A stretch of DNA of 19,495 nt from assembly GCA_964560655.1 (NCBI GenBank), contig CAZLLR010000015.1, positions 1-19,495 of the forward strand. Reading direction: 5' to 3'. The stretch is from GCA-002772825 sp964560655. Its GTDB lineage: Bacteria > Patescibacteriota > Minisyncoccia > GCA-002772825. The notes under the pieces were generated by a model. The model was not told the DNA's origin. It worked only from the letters and a program-made list of their open reading frames with translations, and made no database searches. The stretch's first letter is position 1. Each line of letters starts with the position of its first letter. Positions 1-7,874 of the stretch are shown piece by piece. The translations under genes were made by a program, and so were the position numbers.

Positions 1-2157
1 TATAGATATTCAATAAGTGGGATGCATTGCGCTTCTTGTGCCTTAACTATTGAAAAAAAGTTAAAAAATATTTCTGGAATATCCAAAGTGGAAGTAAATT
101 TCCCAGCTAATTCTTTATCTGTTGAACATGAGGTAAGCGGGCATATTGAAAATAAGATAATAAACACCATAAAAGAATCTGGGTATTCTGCTTCAGTTGC
201 AAGTGATGATCTTAAGTCAAGGGAGCATAGTCAAAAAGTCAGAGAAGAAGAAATAAAGAGAGAGAGGAATAGATTTATAATAAGTTTACTTTTGACTATT
301 CCTATCTTGGTATTAAGCATGATCTTGAGAAATACTTCTTTTGAGAGTAAGGTGATTCAATTTTTCTTTGCGGGTATTGTTCAATTTTATATTGGTTTTA
401 GATTTTATCGTGGGGCATATTATGCGCTTAAAAATAAAGCTGCCAATATGGACACTCTAGTTGCTGGTGGTACTAGTGCCGCATATTTTTATAGTTTTGC
501 GACAACTTTCTTCATGGGAGGGGAAGTTTTTTACGAAACTGCCGCTTTACTTATAACTTTTGTTGTCCTCGGTAAGTGGCTTGAAGCAAGGACAAAAGGC
601 AAAGCAGGAGAGGCAATAAAGAAACTTCTCGGTCTTCAAGCAAAGACAGCTCGAGTAATAAGAGGTGAAGGAGAATTAGATATACCTATTAAAGATGTAA
701 TAGTTGGTGATGTTATCATCGTCAAACCCGGTGAGAAGATACCTGTCGATGGAGAAGTTGTAGAAGGACATTCTGTTGTTGATGAGTCTATGATTTCAGG
801 AGAGAGTATTCCTGTGGAAAAAAATAATGGCGATAGTGTGGTCGGCGCTACTATCAATAAGACTGGTAGTTTTAAATTCAGAGCTTCAAAGGTTGGTAAT
901 AATACTATTTTGGCACAGATTATAAAAGTGGTAGAAGAAGCACAAAGTTCTCGCGCACCGATACAAAAGTTTGCTGACATGGTCTCCGGTTATTTCGTGC
1001 CGACGGTTATTGCCTTGGCGCTTATTACCTTTGTCGTCTGGTATTTCTTTATTTTGTCATCTTTTGCAGTAGCTCTTTTGGCCTTTACCGCTGTCCTTGT
1101 GATTGCTTGTCCGTGCGCTTTGGGTCTTGCTACACCGACTGCTATCATGGTGGGGACAGGAAAGGGTGCAGGGGATGGGATTTTGATAAAAGGTGGAGAA
1201 GCTCTTGAAATAGCTAATAAGATAAATGTAGTTATTTTTGATAAGACAGGGACATTAACTAAAGGAGAGCCTGAAGTAACAAATATTGTCAGTTTTGGCA
1301 TGGCAGAGGATAAGGTCCTAGAAATTGCTGCTAGTGTTGAGAAGAAGTCGGAACATCCATTAGCTGAATCTATTGTTAAAAAAGCAAAAGAAAAATCAAT
1401 AAGTCTTAGTGAGTCGGAAAATTTTAAAGCTGTCATTGGAGGTGGAGTAACGGCAGACATTGGAGGATCAAATGTTCTAGTTGGAACTGAGCGATTTATG
1501 TCAGAGAATGGATTACTACTTGAAACTTCAATAATATCAGAAAAAAACTTACTTGAAGAAGAAGGGAAGACTGTTATGATTGTTTCCTACAATAAATCTA
1601 TCGTAGGTATTATTGCTGTCGCTGATACTGTCAGACAAGCTACAAAAGAAGCTATAGATAAACTTCGCCAGATGAATATAAAGACGGTGATGATAACTGG
1701 TGATAATGAAAAGACAGCTAATGCTATAGCAAAACAGGTTGGCGTGGATAATTTTTTTGCTGAAGTCTTACCTCAAGATAAAGCCAAAAAAATAAAAGAA
1801 CTACAAGAGAAAGGTGATAGAGTTGCAATGGTTGGTGATGGTATAAATGATGCACCGGCCTTGGCTCAAGCTGACCTCGGTATTGCTATGGGGTCTGGCA
1901 CTGATATAGCTATTGAGTCGGGAGATATTGTCCTTGTAAAAAATGACCCTAGGGATGTATCAAGGTCAATTCTTTTGAGTAAGATGACGATGCAGAAGAT
2001 AAAGCAAAACATGTTTTGGGCGTTATTTTATAATGGCATAGGTATACCTATCGCAGCTCTTGGCCTCCTGAAGGCTGAATTTGCCGGGTTAGCTATGGCT
2101 TTAAGCAGTGTGTCAGTTGTGGTGAATTCGCTCCTTTTGAAAAGAAGGAAATTCTAG
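1..2157 (+). CDS. copA: Copper-type P1B ATPase (CopA-like), 5' end outside the window
   Basis: ATP-driven exporter of monovalent copper across the cytoplasmic membrane. The frame is open from base 1 and reads into a GMHCASC metal-binding motif at the window edge, so the true start lies upstream; the ATG at 22 falls inside that motif and is not the start. Numbering from that Met: N-terminal HMA domain about 1-65, first membrane segments 84-185, actuator-domain TGES-like loop (SGES 259-262), CPC ion-binding motif 363-365, phosphorylation motif DKTGT 407-411, HP motif 445-446, TGDN 559-562, GDGIND 605-610. In the last membrane pair, Tyr670-Asn671 and Met692/Ser695/Ser696 match the Cu(I) subgroup signature, which favours copper over zinc or cadmium. 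No chaperone or CopY/CsoR-type regulator is visible. A strong hairpin terminator follows at 2362. Confidence 0.95.
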   Translation, partial: YRYSISGMHCASCALTIEKKLKNISGISKVEVNFPANSLSVEHEVSGHIENKIINTIKESGYSASVASDDLKSREHSQKVREEEIKRERNRFIISLLLTIPILVLSMILRNTSFESKVIQFFFAGIVQFYIGFRFYRGAYYALKNKAANMDTLVAGGTSAAYFYSFATTFFMGGEVFYETAALLITFVVLGKWLEARTKGKAGEAIKKLLGLQAKTARVIRGEGELDIPIKDVIVGDVIIVKPGEKIPVDGEVVEGHSVVDESMISGESIPVEKNNGDSVVGATINKTGSFKFRASKVGNNTILAQIIKVVEEAQSSRAPIQKFADMVSGYFVPTVIALALITFVVWYFFILSSFAVALLAFTAVLVIACPCALGLATPTAIMVGTGKGAGDGILIKGGEALEIANKINVVIFDKTGTLTKGEPEVTNIVSFGMAEDKVLEIAASVEKKSEHPLAESIVKKAKEKSISLSESENFKAVIGGGVTADIGGSNVLVGTERFMSENGLLLETSIISEKNLLEEEGKTVMIVSYNKSIVGIIAVADTVRQATKEAIDKLRQMNIKTVMITGDNEKTANAIAKQVGVDNFFAEVLPQDKAKKIKELQEKGDRVAMVGDGINDAPALAQADLGIAMGSGTDIAIESGDIVLVKNDPRDVSRSILLSKMTMQKIKQNMFWALFYNGIGIPIAALGLLKAEFAGLAMALSSVSVVVNSLLLKRRKF

Positions 2158-2201
2158 GGTCTTCTCCATGTAAATATTTTTTGTTATTATATTAAGATAA
2201 C

Positions 2202-2315
2202 ATGAGCAGTAAAAAAATAGAAAAATGGTATAAAGATAGACCCACTTTGATAGCCCTTATCACTGGTCTATTTAGTACTTTTCTGACACTCCTTAATACC
2301 TTGCTAAGGAATTAA
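2202..2315 (+). CDS. Possible small single-pass membrane protein, 37 aa
   Basis: An ATG-to-TAA frame of 37 codons in the gap between copA and its downstream hairpin. The product has a charged, basic N-terminus (Lys4, Lys5, Lys8, Lys11, Arg13) followed by a continuous hydrophobic stretch at about residues 15-35, the pattern of a single-pass membrane peptide. No Shine-Dalgarno is seen. A TATATT at 2188-2193 ends 8 nt before the ATG, the same spacing seen at groES, secG and fic, so a leaderless transcript is possible, although the -35 is poor. I recognise no family. It may be a real small protein or chance; the charge-then-hydrophobic layout and its place before the terminator favour a real gene, moderately. 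Confidence 0.4.
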   Translation: MSSKKIEKWYKDRPTLIALITGLFSTFLTLLNTLLRN

Positions 2316-2361
2316 AAAAATTCTTCCAATAGGTAAATTTTCTAGTTTTTTAATTATGTTT

Positions 2362-2394
2362 CAACGGCTACCGAGATTATCTCGGTAGCCGTTG
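2362..2394 (+). terminator. Palindromic terminator after copA, CAACGGCT family
   Basis: A perfect 15-bp stem (2362-2376 with 2380-2394) closes a TTA loop and is followed by C and then a run of T into 2402. This is a textbook intrinsic terminator for the plus strand. The T run overlaps the stop codon of the convergent permease gene. The 33-nt sequence recurs exactly at 6694-6726. Confidence 0.85.
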
Positions 2395-2400
2395 CTTTTT

Positions 2401-3645
2401 TTATTCATACCTTAAGGCTTCAATAGGGCTTTTCTTAGAGGCTGTTCTTGCTGGGTAGAGTCCGAAGACAAGACCGACAAGAGATGATACTCCTATACCT
2501 AATATAGAGGCAAAGATAGGGAAGGAGAACGGCCAGGCTATATTTAAGTATTTTGTTAAGATTATCGATACTGCGAAAGAGAGAAGAGTGCCTATAACTA
2601 CTCCTATAAATCCCCCTACGGCCGTCAGTATTGTAGACTCTAAAATAAATTGAATAAGGATATCTTTATTGGTTGCGCCTAGCGCTTTTCTCAAGCCTAT
2701 TTCTTTCGTTCTTTCTGTGACAGAGACAAGCATTATATTCATGACTCCTATTCCACCAACGACTAAAGATATAGCGACAACAGATGAGAGAAATATGGTG
2801 AGTATGTTTAAGATAGAGCTTACTTGGTCTATTATGCCGGATTGAGTTACTACGAAGAAGTCATCTTTTTCTGGGTTTGTAATTTTATGACTTTCTCTTA
2901 TGGTGTCTTTTATGTCGCGTACTGTTTTAGGCACTGATTCTGGGCTATCAGCTTTTATCATTACCTCATGAAAGTAGTCTATTCCTAAGAGATAGGTTTG
3001 GGCGGTGGTATAAGGGATTATCAAGACCTCGTCGATATTGAAGAGAGTTGATTGTCCTTGTGGAGACATGATCCCTATCACTCTGAAGTTTTTATCTTTT
3101 ATCTTTATATTTTTACCTAGTGCATCAGATAGACCAAAAAGTTCATTCTTTACCTTTGAGCCTATTACCACTACATTCGCTTTTTGTTTTATATCGTTTT
3201 CATCGAAGAGCACACCTGACTCAAGATGTATATTAAATATATCACTTATAAACATAGCAGAACCCCCAAACGTTGTACCTTTATAAGTTTCTCCGAGGTA
3301 GGATGCACTGCCAGGTACTACGACAGCAGGGGCAACGCCTAATATATGTGGAGCGTTGTTTTTTCGTCTGAGCGCATCTATATCTTTTTGTTTTAGTGAG
3401 TCAGCAAAAATAGTTTCTGCCACGTCCGTCAATCCTTTTGGCTTTCTACCAGGTCGGAGGACTATGGTGTCAGCTCCTAGTCCACCAAGCTCACCGAGTA
3501 TTAGATTTTGAGCACCTTGCCCCATAGAGACTATAAGGATTATGGAGGTTATACCGATAACTATCCCAAGTATCGTAAGCGCAGAACGGCTCTTGTTTGA
3601 GGAAAGGGCAATGAAAGCAGTTTTTGATGTATGGATAAATTTCAT
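2401..3645 (-). CDS. MacB/YknZ-type ABC transporter permease
   Basis: Membrane subunit of a MacAB-type efflux pump. The 414 aa show the family order: an N-terminal membrane helix (about 22-44), a large extracytoplasmic MacB_PCD-type domain (about 45-275), then an FtsX domain with three helices (about 278-306, 333-362 and 375-398). The conserved cytoplasmic turn ERTKEIGLRKALGAT lies at 311-325, and the chain ends shortly after the usual PARTASKKSPIEALRYE-type tail. The ATPase is encoded separately, as in Bacillus YknYZ, not fused as in E. coli MacB. Only 4 nt separate it from the upstream ATPase gene, so it is the last gene of a three-gene operon. The substrate (peptide, lipid-like compound or drug) cannot be told from sequence. 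Confidence 0.9.
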   Translation of the reverse strand: MKFIHTSKTAFIALSSNKSRSALTILGIVIGITSIILIVSMGQGAQNLILGELGGLGADTIVLRPGRKPKGLTDVAETIFADSLKQKDIDALRRKNNAPHILGVAPAVVVPGSASYLGETYKGTTFGGSAMFISDIFNIHLESGVLFDENDIKQKANVVVIGSKVKNELFGLSDALGKNIKIKDKNFRVIGIMSPQGQSTLFNIDEVLIIPYTTAQTYLLGIDYFHEVMIKADSPESVPKTVRDIKDTIRESHKITNPEKDDFFVVTQSGIIDQVSSILNILTIFLSSVVAISLVVGGIGVMNIMLVSVTERTKEIGLRKALGATNKDILIQFILESTILTAVGGFIGVVIGTLLSFAVSIILTKYLNIAWPFSFPIFASILGIGVSSLVGLVFGLYPARTASKKSPIEALRYE

Positions 3646-3649
3646 CTTA

Positions 3650-4345
3650 TTATTTTTTATGTTTCTTAAGCCCCCTATCGTTCTCTATCTTGCCATCTCT
3701 CATAGTAATAATTCTTTCTGAATAGTCGGCAATCTCATCTTCATGAGTTATAAGGACGATAGTATGCCCTTCTCTATGGAGAGTATCAAAGATTTTCATT
3801 ATTTGCTTACCGGATTTGCTATCTAAATTTCCCGTTGGTTCATCAGCAAATATTATATTTGGATTATTTACGATAGCTCTTGCAATAGCTACTCTCTGCC
3901 TTTCTCCGCCGGAAAGCTCAGAAGATTCATGATTTAGTCGGTGGCTTAAGCCGACTTTTTCTATAGCATCAAGTGCGAGCTTGCCCCACTTTGATTCTTT
4001 AATATCTGAGTAAAGGAGAGGTAGCTTTACATTGTCTAATACAGTTGTTCTAGAGAGCAAGTTGAAAGACTGAAAGACGAAACCCATTTTTTTGTTTCTT
4101 AAGTGAGCTACTTCTTCTTCAGAGTAACTATCAAAAGATTTCTTATCAAAGAGATATTCCCCTTCAGAATGTCTGTCTAAGAAGCCTAATATATGTAGCA
4201 GTGTTGATTTACCTGACCCTGATGGACCCATAATGGCGACGAATTCTCCTTCTTTTATGTTAAAAGTAACTCCTGCTAATGCTACAGTTACCGTGTCTCC
4301 CGTAGGATAAATCTTTTTTAAGTCTTTAGTGTCGATTAGGGGCAT
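3650..4345 (-). CDS. MacB/LolD-type ABC transporter ATPase
   Basis: Nucleotide-binding subunit, 231 aa, the normal length for this family. Walker A GPSGSGKST 40-48, Q-loop Gln92, signature LSGGE 144-148, Walker B IIFADEP 164-170 with catalytic Glu169, and H-loop His201. The sequence matches the LolD/MacB/YknY group (DEPTGNLDSKSG after Walker B). It lies between the adaptor gene (5 nt upstream) and the permease gene (4 nt downstream), so the three products should be co-translated and form one complex at the cytoplasmic membrane. No Shine-Dalgarno precedes the ATG; translational coupling to the upstream gene is likely. All catalytic motifs are intact. Confidence 0.95.
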   Translation of the reverse strand: MPLIDTKDLKKIYPTGDTVTVALAGVTFNIKEGEFVAIMGPSGSGKSTLLHILGFLDRHSEGEYLFDKKSFDSYSEEEVAHLRNKKMGFVFQSFNLLSRTTVLDNVKLPLLYSDIKESKWGKLALDAIEKVGLSHRLNHESSELSGGERQRVAIARAIVNNPNIIFADEPTGNLDSKSGKQIMKIFDTLHREGHTIVLITHEDEIADYSERIITMRDGKIENDRGLKKHKK

Positions 4346-4350
4346 ATTTA

Positions 4351-5931
4351 TTATTTGTTTATAAAGGTCACAACCTTATCACCTTCACTTAGCCCTTCTA
4401 TAATCTCTACTAAGCCGTCTGAGCTTCGAAGGCCAGTCTTTACTTCAACTTCCTTTATCGTCTCAGTCTGAGTGCCTGATACTAATATTTGGACAATCTT
4501 TCTATTATCCTGATTGCTTATGGCGCGAGCCGGTATGGCAAGTACACCCTCTTTCTTAGCAGAGAGTATGTCTATGTTGGCTGTCATACCAGATTTTACT
4601 TTACCCTTTCCGTCTAAGAATTCTAATGTTGTCTTATAAGTAGCTACCCCTTCTAATATAGTTTCTGCTGGGTCGATAGCTATAACCTCAGCATCAAAAA
4701 CCTCGTCCTCGCCATAAGCATCAAGTGTTATTTTTGCAGTATTTCCTATTTTTACCCTCGAAATATCCGCCTCAGGGATATTAGCCTCAATCTTGAAGTC
4801 TTCTTTAGAGATAAGTGAGATAGAGGTAATATTTGCCGATGTTATCTCTCCCACTTTAAAATCTTGCTTTGTCACTATTCCAGATATAGGAGAGTAGATA
4901 ATCGTCTTAGTAATCTGAGCTTTTATATTGGCTACATTGGCTCTTGCGGATTTAATCTTTGACTCTTGGGTTAATATCGCCTCAGGTGTAGCCCCAGCTT
5001 TCTTAAGTAGGAGTTCGTCTTCTGCTATAAGTAAGGCCGATTTTTTAGTTCGTAGCTTCTCTTCAGAGGAGAGTAAGCTTGTCTTTGTAGTATTTATATT
5101 TGACCTTGCTGTATATGTAGCTGATTTATATGTGTCTATTGTCGCCTGTGACAGAGAAGAGCTTGGAGTAAGGTCATTTACCGCCATTGCGACTTTACCT
5201 AAGAAAGAGCTTATTTCATCAAGATTTTTTTTAGCCTCTTTAGTGTAGGGATCTATTTCATTTGAATCTCTAGTGTCTATTGATTTCTTCCAAGAGATTA
5301 AAATATTCTCAACCGAAACTCTTTTACTCTCTATTTCATTTTTTAGTTGAAAACTAGTTGAGAAGGCGAGTGTGGGGCTCGGGCTCTGTGGGTTGTATAT
5401 AAATTGATCTACTTTATTTTTTATAGCATCGTCAGACTTAGTGTAAGCGTCTTGGATATTGTTATAGAGGCTATTTTTGGCGTCTTCTACAGAGGCGACC
5501 GCGCTTTTAAGTTTTGATTCTGAGACTTTTATTTCCTCTTGCCTCGTTCCTTTTTTAATCTCGTCTAATTTTATCTCTTCAGTTTCAAGGTTTGCCTTTG
5601 CTTGGTCTAAGCTTGCTGTAAGCTCAGCACTTGAAAGAGAAGCGAGTAGCTGCCCTTTGTATACAGTGTCGCCAACTTTGACGAAGACACCAGAAATTTT
5701 TCCACTTTTTTCAAAAGCAAGATCAATACTCTGGCTTGCTTTTACTCTCCCAGTAACACTTATCTCGTCCACAATATCAGTCTTTGAAACTACGGTAAAT
5801 TCATAAGGAGAATCTGAGGGTTTATTTAAGTATAGATAGAGAAAAAATACAGATATTATAATTACACCGATTATTGTAAGTTGTCTTTTGGTCATTTTTC
5901 TAATTTTTGTGAAGATTTTATTATTGTTCAT
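4351..5931 (-). CDS. MacA/HlyD-type membrane-fusion (adaptor) protein
   Basis: Adaptor subunit of the efflux pump, 526 aa. One N-terminal membrane anchor at about 17-36 follows a basic cytoplasmic tail. Then come the first half of a lipoyl-like domain (about 58-103), a long helical hairpin region (about 104-340), the second lipoyl half (about 341-375, with the YSPISGIV motif), a beta-barrel (378-457) and a membrane-proximal domain (462-525). The hairpin region is about 235 residues, far longer than in a typical MacA, and its middle (about 150-290) looks like an added helical segment. No outer-membrane channel gene is nearby, so the pump is more likely a monoderm YknXYZ-like system than a tripartite MacAB-TolC. 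First gene of the operon; an AT-rich 203-nt gap separates it from the divergent gene at 6135. Confidence 0.9.
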   Translation of the reverse strand: MNNNKIFTKIRKMTKRQLTIIGVIIISVFFLYLYLNKPSDSPYEFTVVSKTDIVDEISVTGRVKASQSIDLAFEKSGKISGVFVKVGDTVYKGQLLASLSSAELTASLDQAKANLETEEIKLDEIKKGTRQEEIKVSESKLKSAVASVEDAKNSLYNNIQDAYTKSDDAIKNKVDQFIYNPQSPSPTLAFSTSFQLKNEIESKRVSVENILISWKKSIDTRDSNEIDPYTKEAKKNLDEISSFLGKVAMAVNDLTPSSSLSQATIDTYKSATYTARSNINTTKTSLLSSEEKLRTKKSALLIAEDELLLKKAGATPEAILTQESKIKSARANVANIKAQITKTIIYSPISGIVTKQDFKVGEITSANITSISLISKEDFKIEANIPEADISRVKIGNTAKITLDAYGEDEVFDAEVIAIDPAETILEGVATYKTTLEFLDGKGKVKSGMTANIDILSAKKEGVLAIPARAISNQDNRKIVQILVSGTQTETIKEVEVKTGLRSSDGLVEIIEGLSEGDKVVTFINK

Positions 5932-6134
5932 TTTCTTTTATTAGTATCTAAAGATTAATATATTATTATATATTACCACTTAAGAGTATTATTTAAAAGC
6001 TATATTAAGTATAGATATATTGGTTTTAATTCTCTATATAATCTAGAATAGTGCTACCTGTTGCAGTAATTATTAAAAGGTGGGATACTTAGAGTAAGTT
6101 GGGTATTATAAGAATTAAAATTTAAAATAAAAAT
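5932..6134. promoter_or_regulatory. Divergent intergenic region between efflux operon and 162-aa gene
   Basis: A 203-nt, very AT-rich gap between two divergent genes that must hold both promoters. For the plus-strand gene, TTGGGT (6099-6104), 18 nt, then TAAAAT (6123-6128) ends 6 nt before the ATG, the same spacing as other promoters here but with a weak -35; TTGCAG (6061-6066), 17 nt, GATACT (6084-6089) is an alternative. Several TATAAT-like boxes face the efflux operon around 5960-5985, but none has a convincing -35. No clear operator palindrome was found. Confidence 0.4.
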
Positions 6135-6623
6135 ATGGAAAATAAAAAAACTAATACTATCTTGGCTATAGTTATAATTTTGTCCATTGCTGTTGTGTCA
6201 GGTATTATTATTTGGTCGTGGTGGTCTGGTAGGCCGGCGAATGTCACTCAAGAGCCACTTCCTAATGTAGTAACACCCCTTAAGGCTCCAGAGAAGATAA
6301 TTACATCAAAGCATCAGTTTAAAGATGGCACTCACACTATAGCAGGGGAGATAGATATGCCTACTCCTTGCCACCTATTGGATTGGGATGTTGTTATCGC
6401 TGAATCTTTCCCAGAGCAAGTGACAGTTAATTTTAGAAGTATCTATAATTCTGGAGATATATGCGTACAGGTTATCACACCACAGAGATTTAAAGTAACT
6501 TTTGATGCATCAGAAAATGCTGCCATTAAAGCTACTTTAGACGGAGAGAATATTATATTGAATCTTATAAAAGCTCTTCCAGGAGAGAATTTAGATAATT
6601 TTGAATTATTTATAAAAGGATAA
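6135..6623 (+). CDS. Membrane-anchored extracytoplasmic protein of unknown function
   Basis: 162 aa. A short basic N-terminus is followed by a membrane helix at about 9-29, a Pro-rich linker (about 33-53) and a compact, beta-rich outer domain. The outer domain has two cysteines, Cys79 (in TPCH) and Cys110 (in DICV), well placed for a disulfide. The membrane segment lacks a lipobox Cys, so it reads as a signal-anchor rather than a lipoprotein. I recall similar sequences (DGTHTI...PTPCH...ENLDNFE) from other Patescibacteria, but this is memory, not a search. It is divergent from the efflux operon and followed by its own terminator, so it is probably a single-gene transcript. Function unknown. 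Confidence 0.75.
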   Translation: MENKKTNTILAIVIILSIAVVSGIIIWSWWSGRPANVTQEPLPNVVTPLKAPEKIITSKHQFKDGTHTIAGEIDMPTPCHLLDWDVVIAESFPEQVTVNFRSIYNSGDICVQVITPQRFKVTFDASENAAIKATLDGENIILNLIKALPGENLDNFELFIKG

Positions 6624-6643
6624 TCTTATAATTAAATACACAT

Positions 6644-6671
6644 AAAAGAGTCCACTAAAATGGACTCTTTT
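6644..6671. terminator. Bidirectional intrinsic terminator
   Basis: A perfect 11-bp stem, AAAAGAGTCCA (6644-6654) with TGGACTCTTTT (6661-6671), around a 6-nt loop. T runs end the stem on both strands, so it can stop the 162-aa gene on plus and the trpS string on minus. Confidence 0.8.
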
Positions 6672-6691
6672 GTGTGTGGAGTTGAGACAAG

Positions 6692-6728
6692 CCCAACGGC
6701 TACCGAGATTATCTCGGTAGCCGTTGGG
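6692..6728. repeat. Palindrome of the CAACGGCT family, second copy
   Basis: A perfect 17-bp stem (6692-6708 with 6712-6728) and TTA loop. Its core, 6694-6726, is identical to the copA terminator at 2362-2394. No T run follows on either strand, and a separate good terminator lies 20 nt away, so its role need not be termination. Confidence 0.8.
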
Positions 6729-6781
6729 TATTATAGTGAGGAGTGGATTAGATTTTAATATTTCGGGCTATTTTTGAGAAT

Positions 6782-7771
6782 CTATATAAAACCTATCTTT
6801 TGCTTAACTTCGTCTAGCTTCTTAGAGGCGATTTCTTTGGCTTTCTTTTTACCATTATCAAGGATTTTTTTAATGTAATTAGGGTCTGACTCAAGGTCCT
6901 TATATCTTTTCTGTATAGGTTCTAGACTTGAGATTATAACTTCTGCTAAGCTTTTCTTAAAGGTGGAATAATCTTTCCCCTTATAGCCTTCTTCAAGATC
7001 TTTTATACTCTTGTTTGAAAATAAGGAATAGATATTGAGTAAGTTTGAGATAGCGGGTTTATTTTTCTCGTCGAACCTTACTTCACCTCCTGAGTCTGTA
7101 ACAGCAGATAAGATCTTTTTTCTTATGACAGTAGGGTCGTCTAAGAGGGCTATATAGTTCTTGGGAGAAAGAGCGGATTTGGACATCTTGTTTTTAGGAT
7201 TATCGAGTCCCATTATCCTTTTGCCTTCTTTTATGATGGAAGGTTCTGGGATTTTAAAAATATTGCCATATTGATTGTTAAACTTCTTGGCAAGCATTCT
7301 TGTGAACTCTACATGTTGGACTTGGTCGTCACCAACGGGGACAACTTCTGTCCCGTAAAGAAGGATATCAGAGGCCATAAGCACTGGGTAGTTTAAAAGG
7401 CCAGCAAGTAGACCCTTCTCTTTAGCCTTATCTTTGAATTGAGTCATCCTCTGGAGTTCGCCTAAGGGAGTGATGGTGTTTAGTATCCATGCAAGCTCAG
7501 CATGCTCTGGTACGCGAGACTGGATAAATACGAGCGATTTCTCTGGGTCTACACCAGAGGCTAGGTATGTCAGAGCAACTTCCATTATCTTAGCTCGTAA
7601 GACTTTTGGGTCTTGAGGGACAGTGATAGCGTGTTCATCGACTATGCAGAATATATTATTGTACTCTCCAGAGTTTTGAAGCTCTACCCATTGATTTATA
7701 GCACCCAGATAATTACCTATGTGAAGGTTACCACTTGGTTGAATTCCTGAAAAGATTGTTTTTTTTGCCAT
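6782..7771 (-). CDS. trpS: Tryptophanyl-tRNA synthetase
   Basis: Class I aminoacyl-tRNA synthetase that charges tRNA-Trp; 329 aa, the normal length for bacterial TrpS. It opens with the family signature FSGIQPSGNLHIGNYLGA, with the HIGH-type motif HIGN at 17-20. The catalytic loop KMSKS is intact at 195-199, preceded by MGLDNPKNK. The GDDQVQHVE stretch (148-156), used in dimer and Trp binding, is present. It is the last gene of the minus-strand string, 103 nt after the MFS gene, and this gap contains a set of competing hairpins. No T-box features were recognised. It ends in TAG, with a bidirectional terminator downstream at 6644-6671. Confidence 0.97.
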   Translation of the reverse strand: MAKKTIFSGIQPSGNLHIGNYLGAINQWVELQNSGEYNNIFCIVDEHAITVPQDPKVLRAKIMEVALTYLASGVDPEKSLVFIQSRVPEHAELAWILNTITPLGELQRMTQFKDKAKEKGLLAGLLNYPVLMASDILLYGTEVVPVGDDQVQHVEFTRMLAKKFNNQYGNIFKIPEPSIIKEGKRIMGLDNPKNKMSKSALSPKNYIALLDDPTVIRKKILSAVTDSGGEVRFDEKNKPAISNLLNIYSLFSNKSIKDLEEGYKGKDYSTFKKSLAEVIISSLEPIQKRYKDLESDPNYIKKILDNGKKKAKEIASKKLDEVKQKIGFI

Positions 7772-7805
7772 TTTTGTTTATGAATGAAATGAATAATTAT
7801 AAAAA

Positions 7806-7850
7806 TGAGCTTTCCTGCCAGTAGGCAGGTATCCGCTCAAAGTGGAAGCT
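7806..7850 (-). promoter_or_regulatory. Competing hairpins upstream of trpS
   Basis: In the gap before trpS, CCTGCC/GGCAGG (7814-7819 with 7824-7829) forms a 6-bp hairpin with AGTA loop. It can be extended in two exclusive ways: TGAGC (7806-7810) with GCTCA (7835-7839), or AGCTTTCC (7808-7815) with GGAAGCT (7844-7850, one bulge). A TATAAT reads on the minus strand at 7801-7796, just downstream of the hairpins, but without a good -35. It could be the end of the MFS transcript, an attenuator-like switch, or a small repeat. Confidence 0.4.
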
Positions 7851-7874
7851 ATCTATATTATGAATAATAACTTT

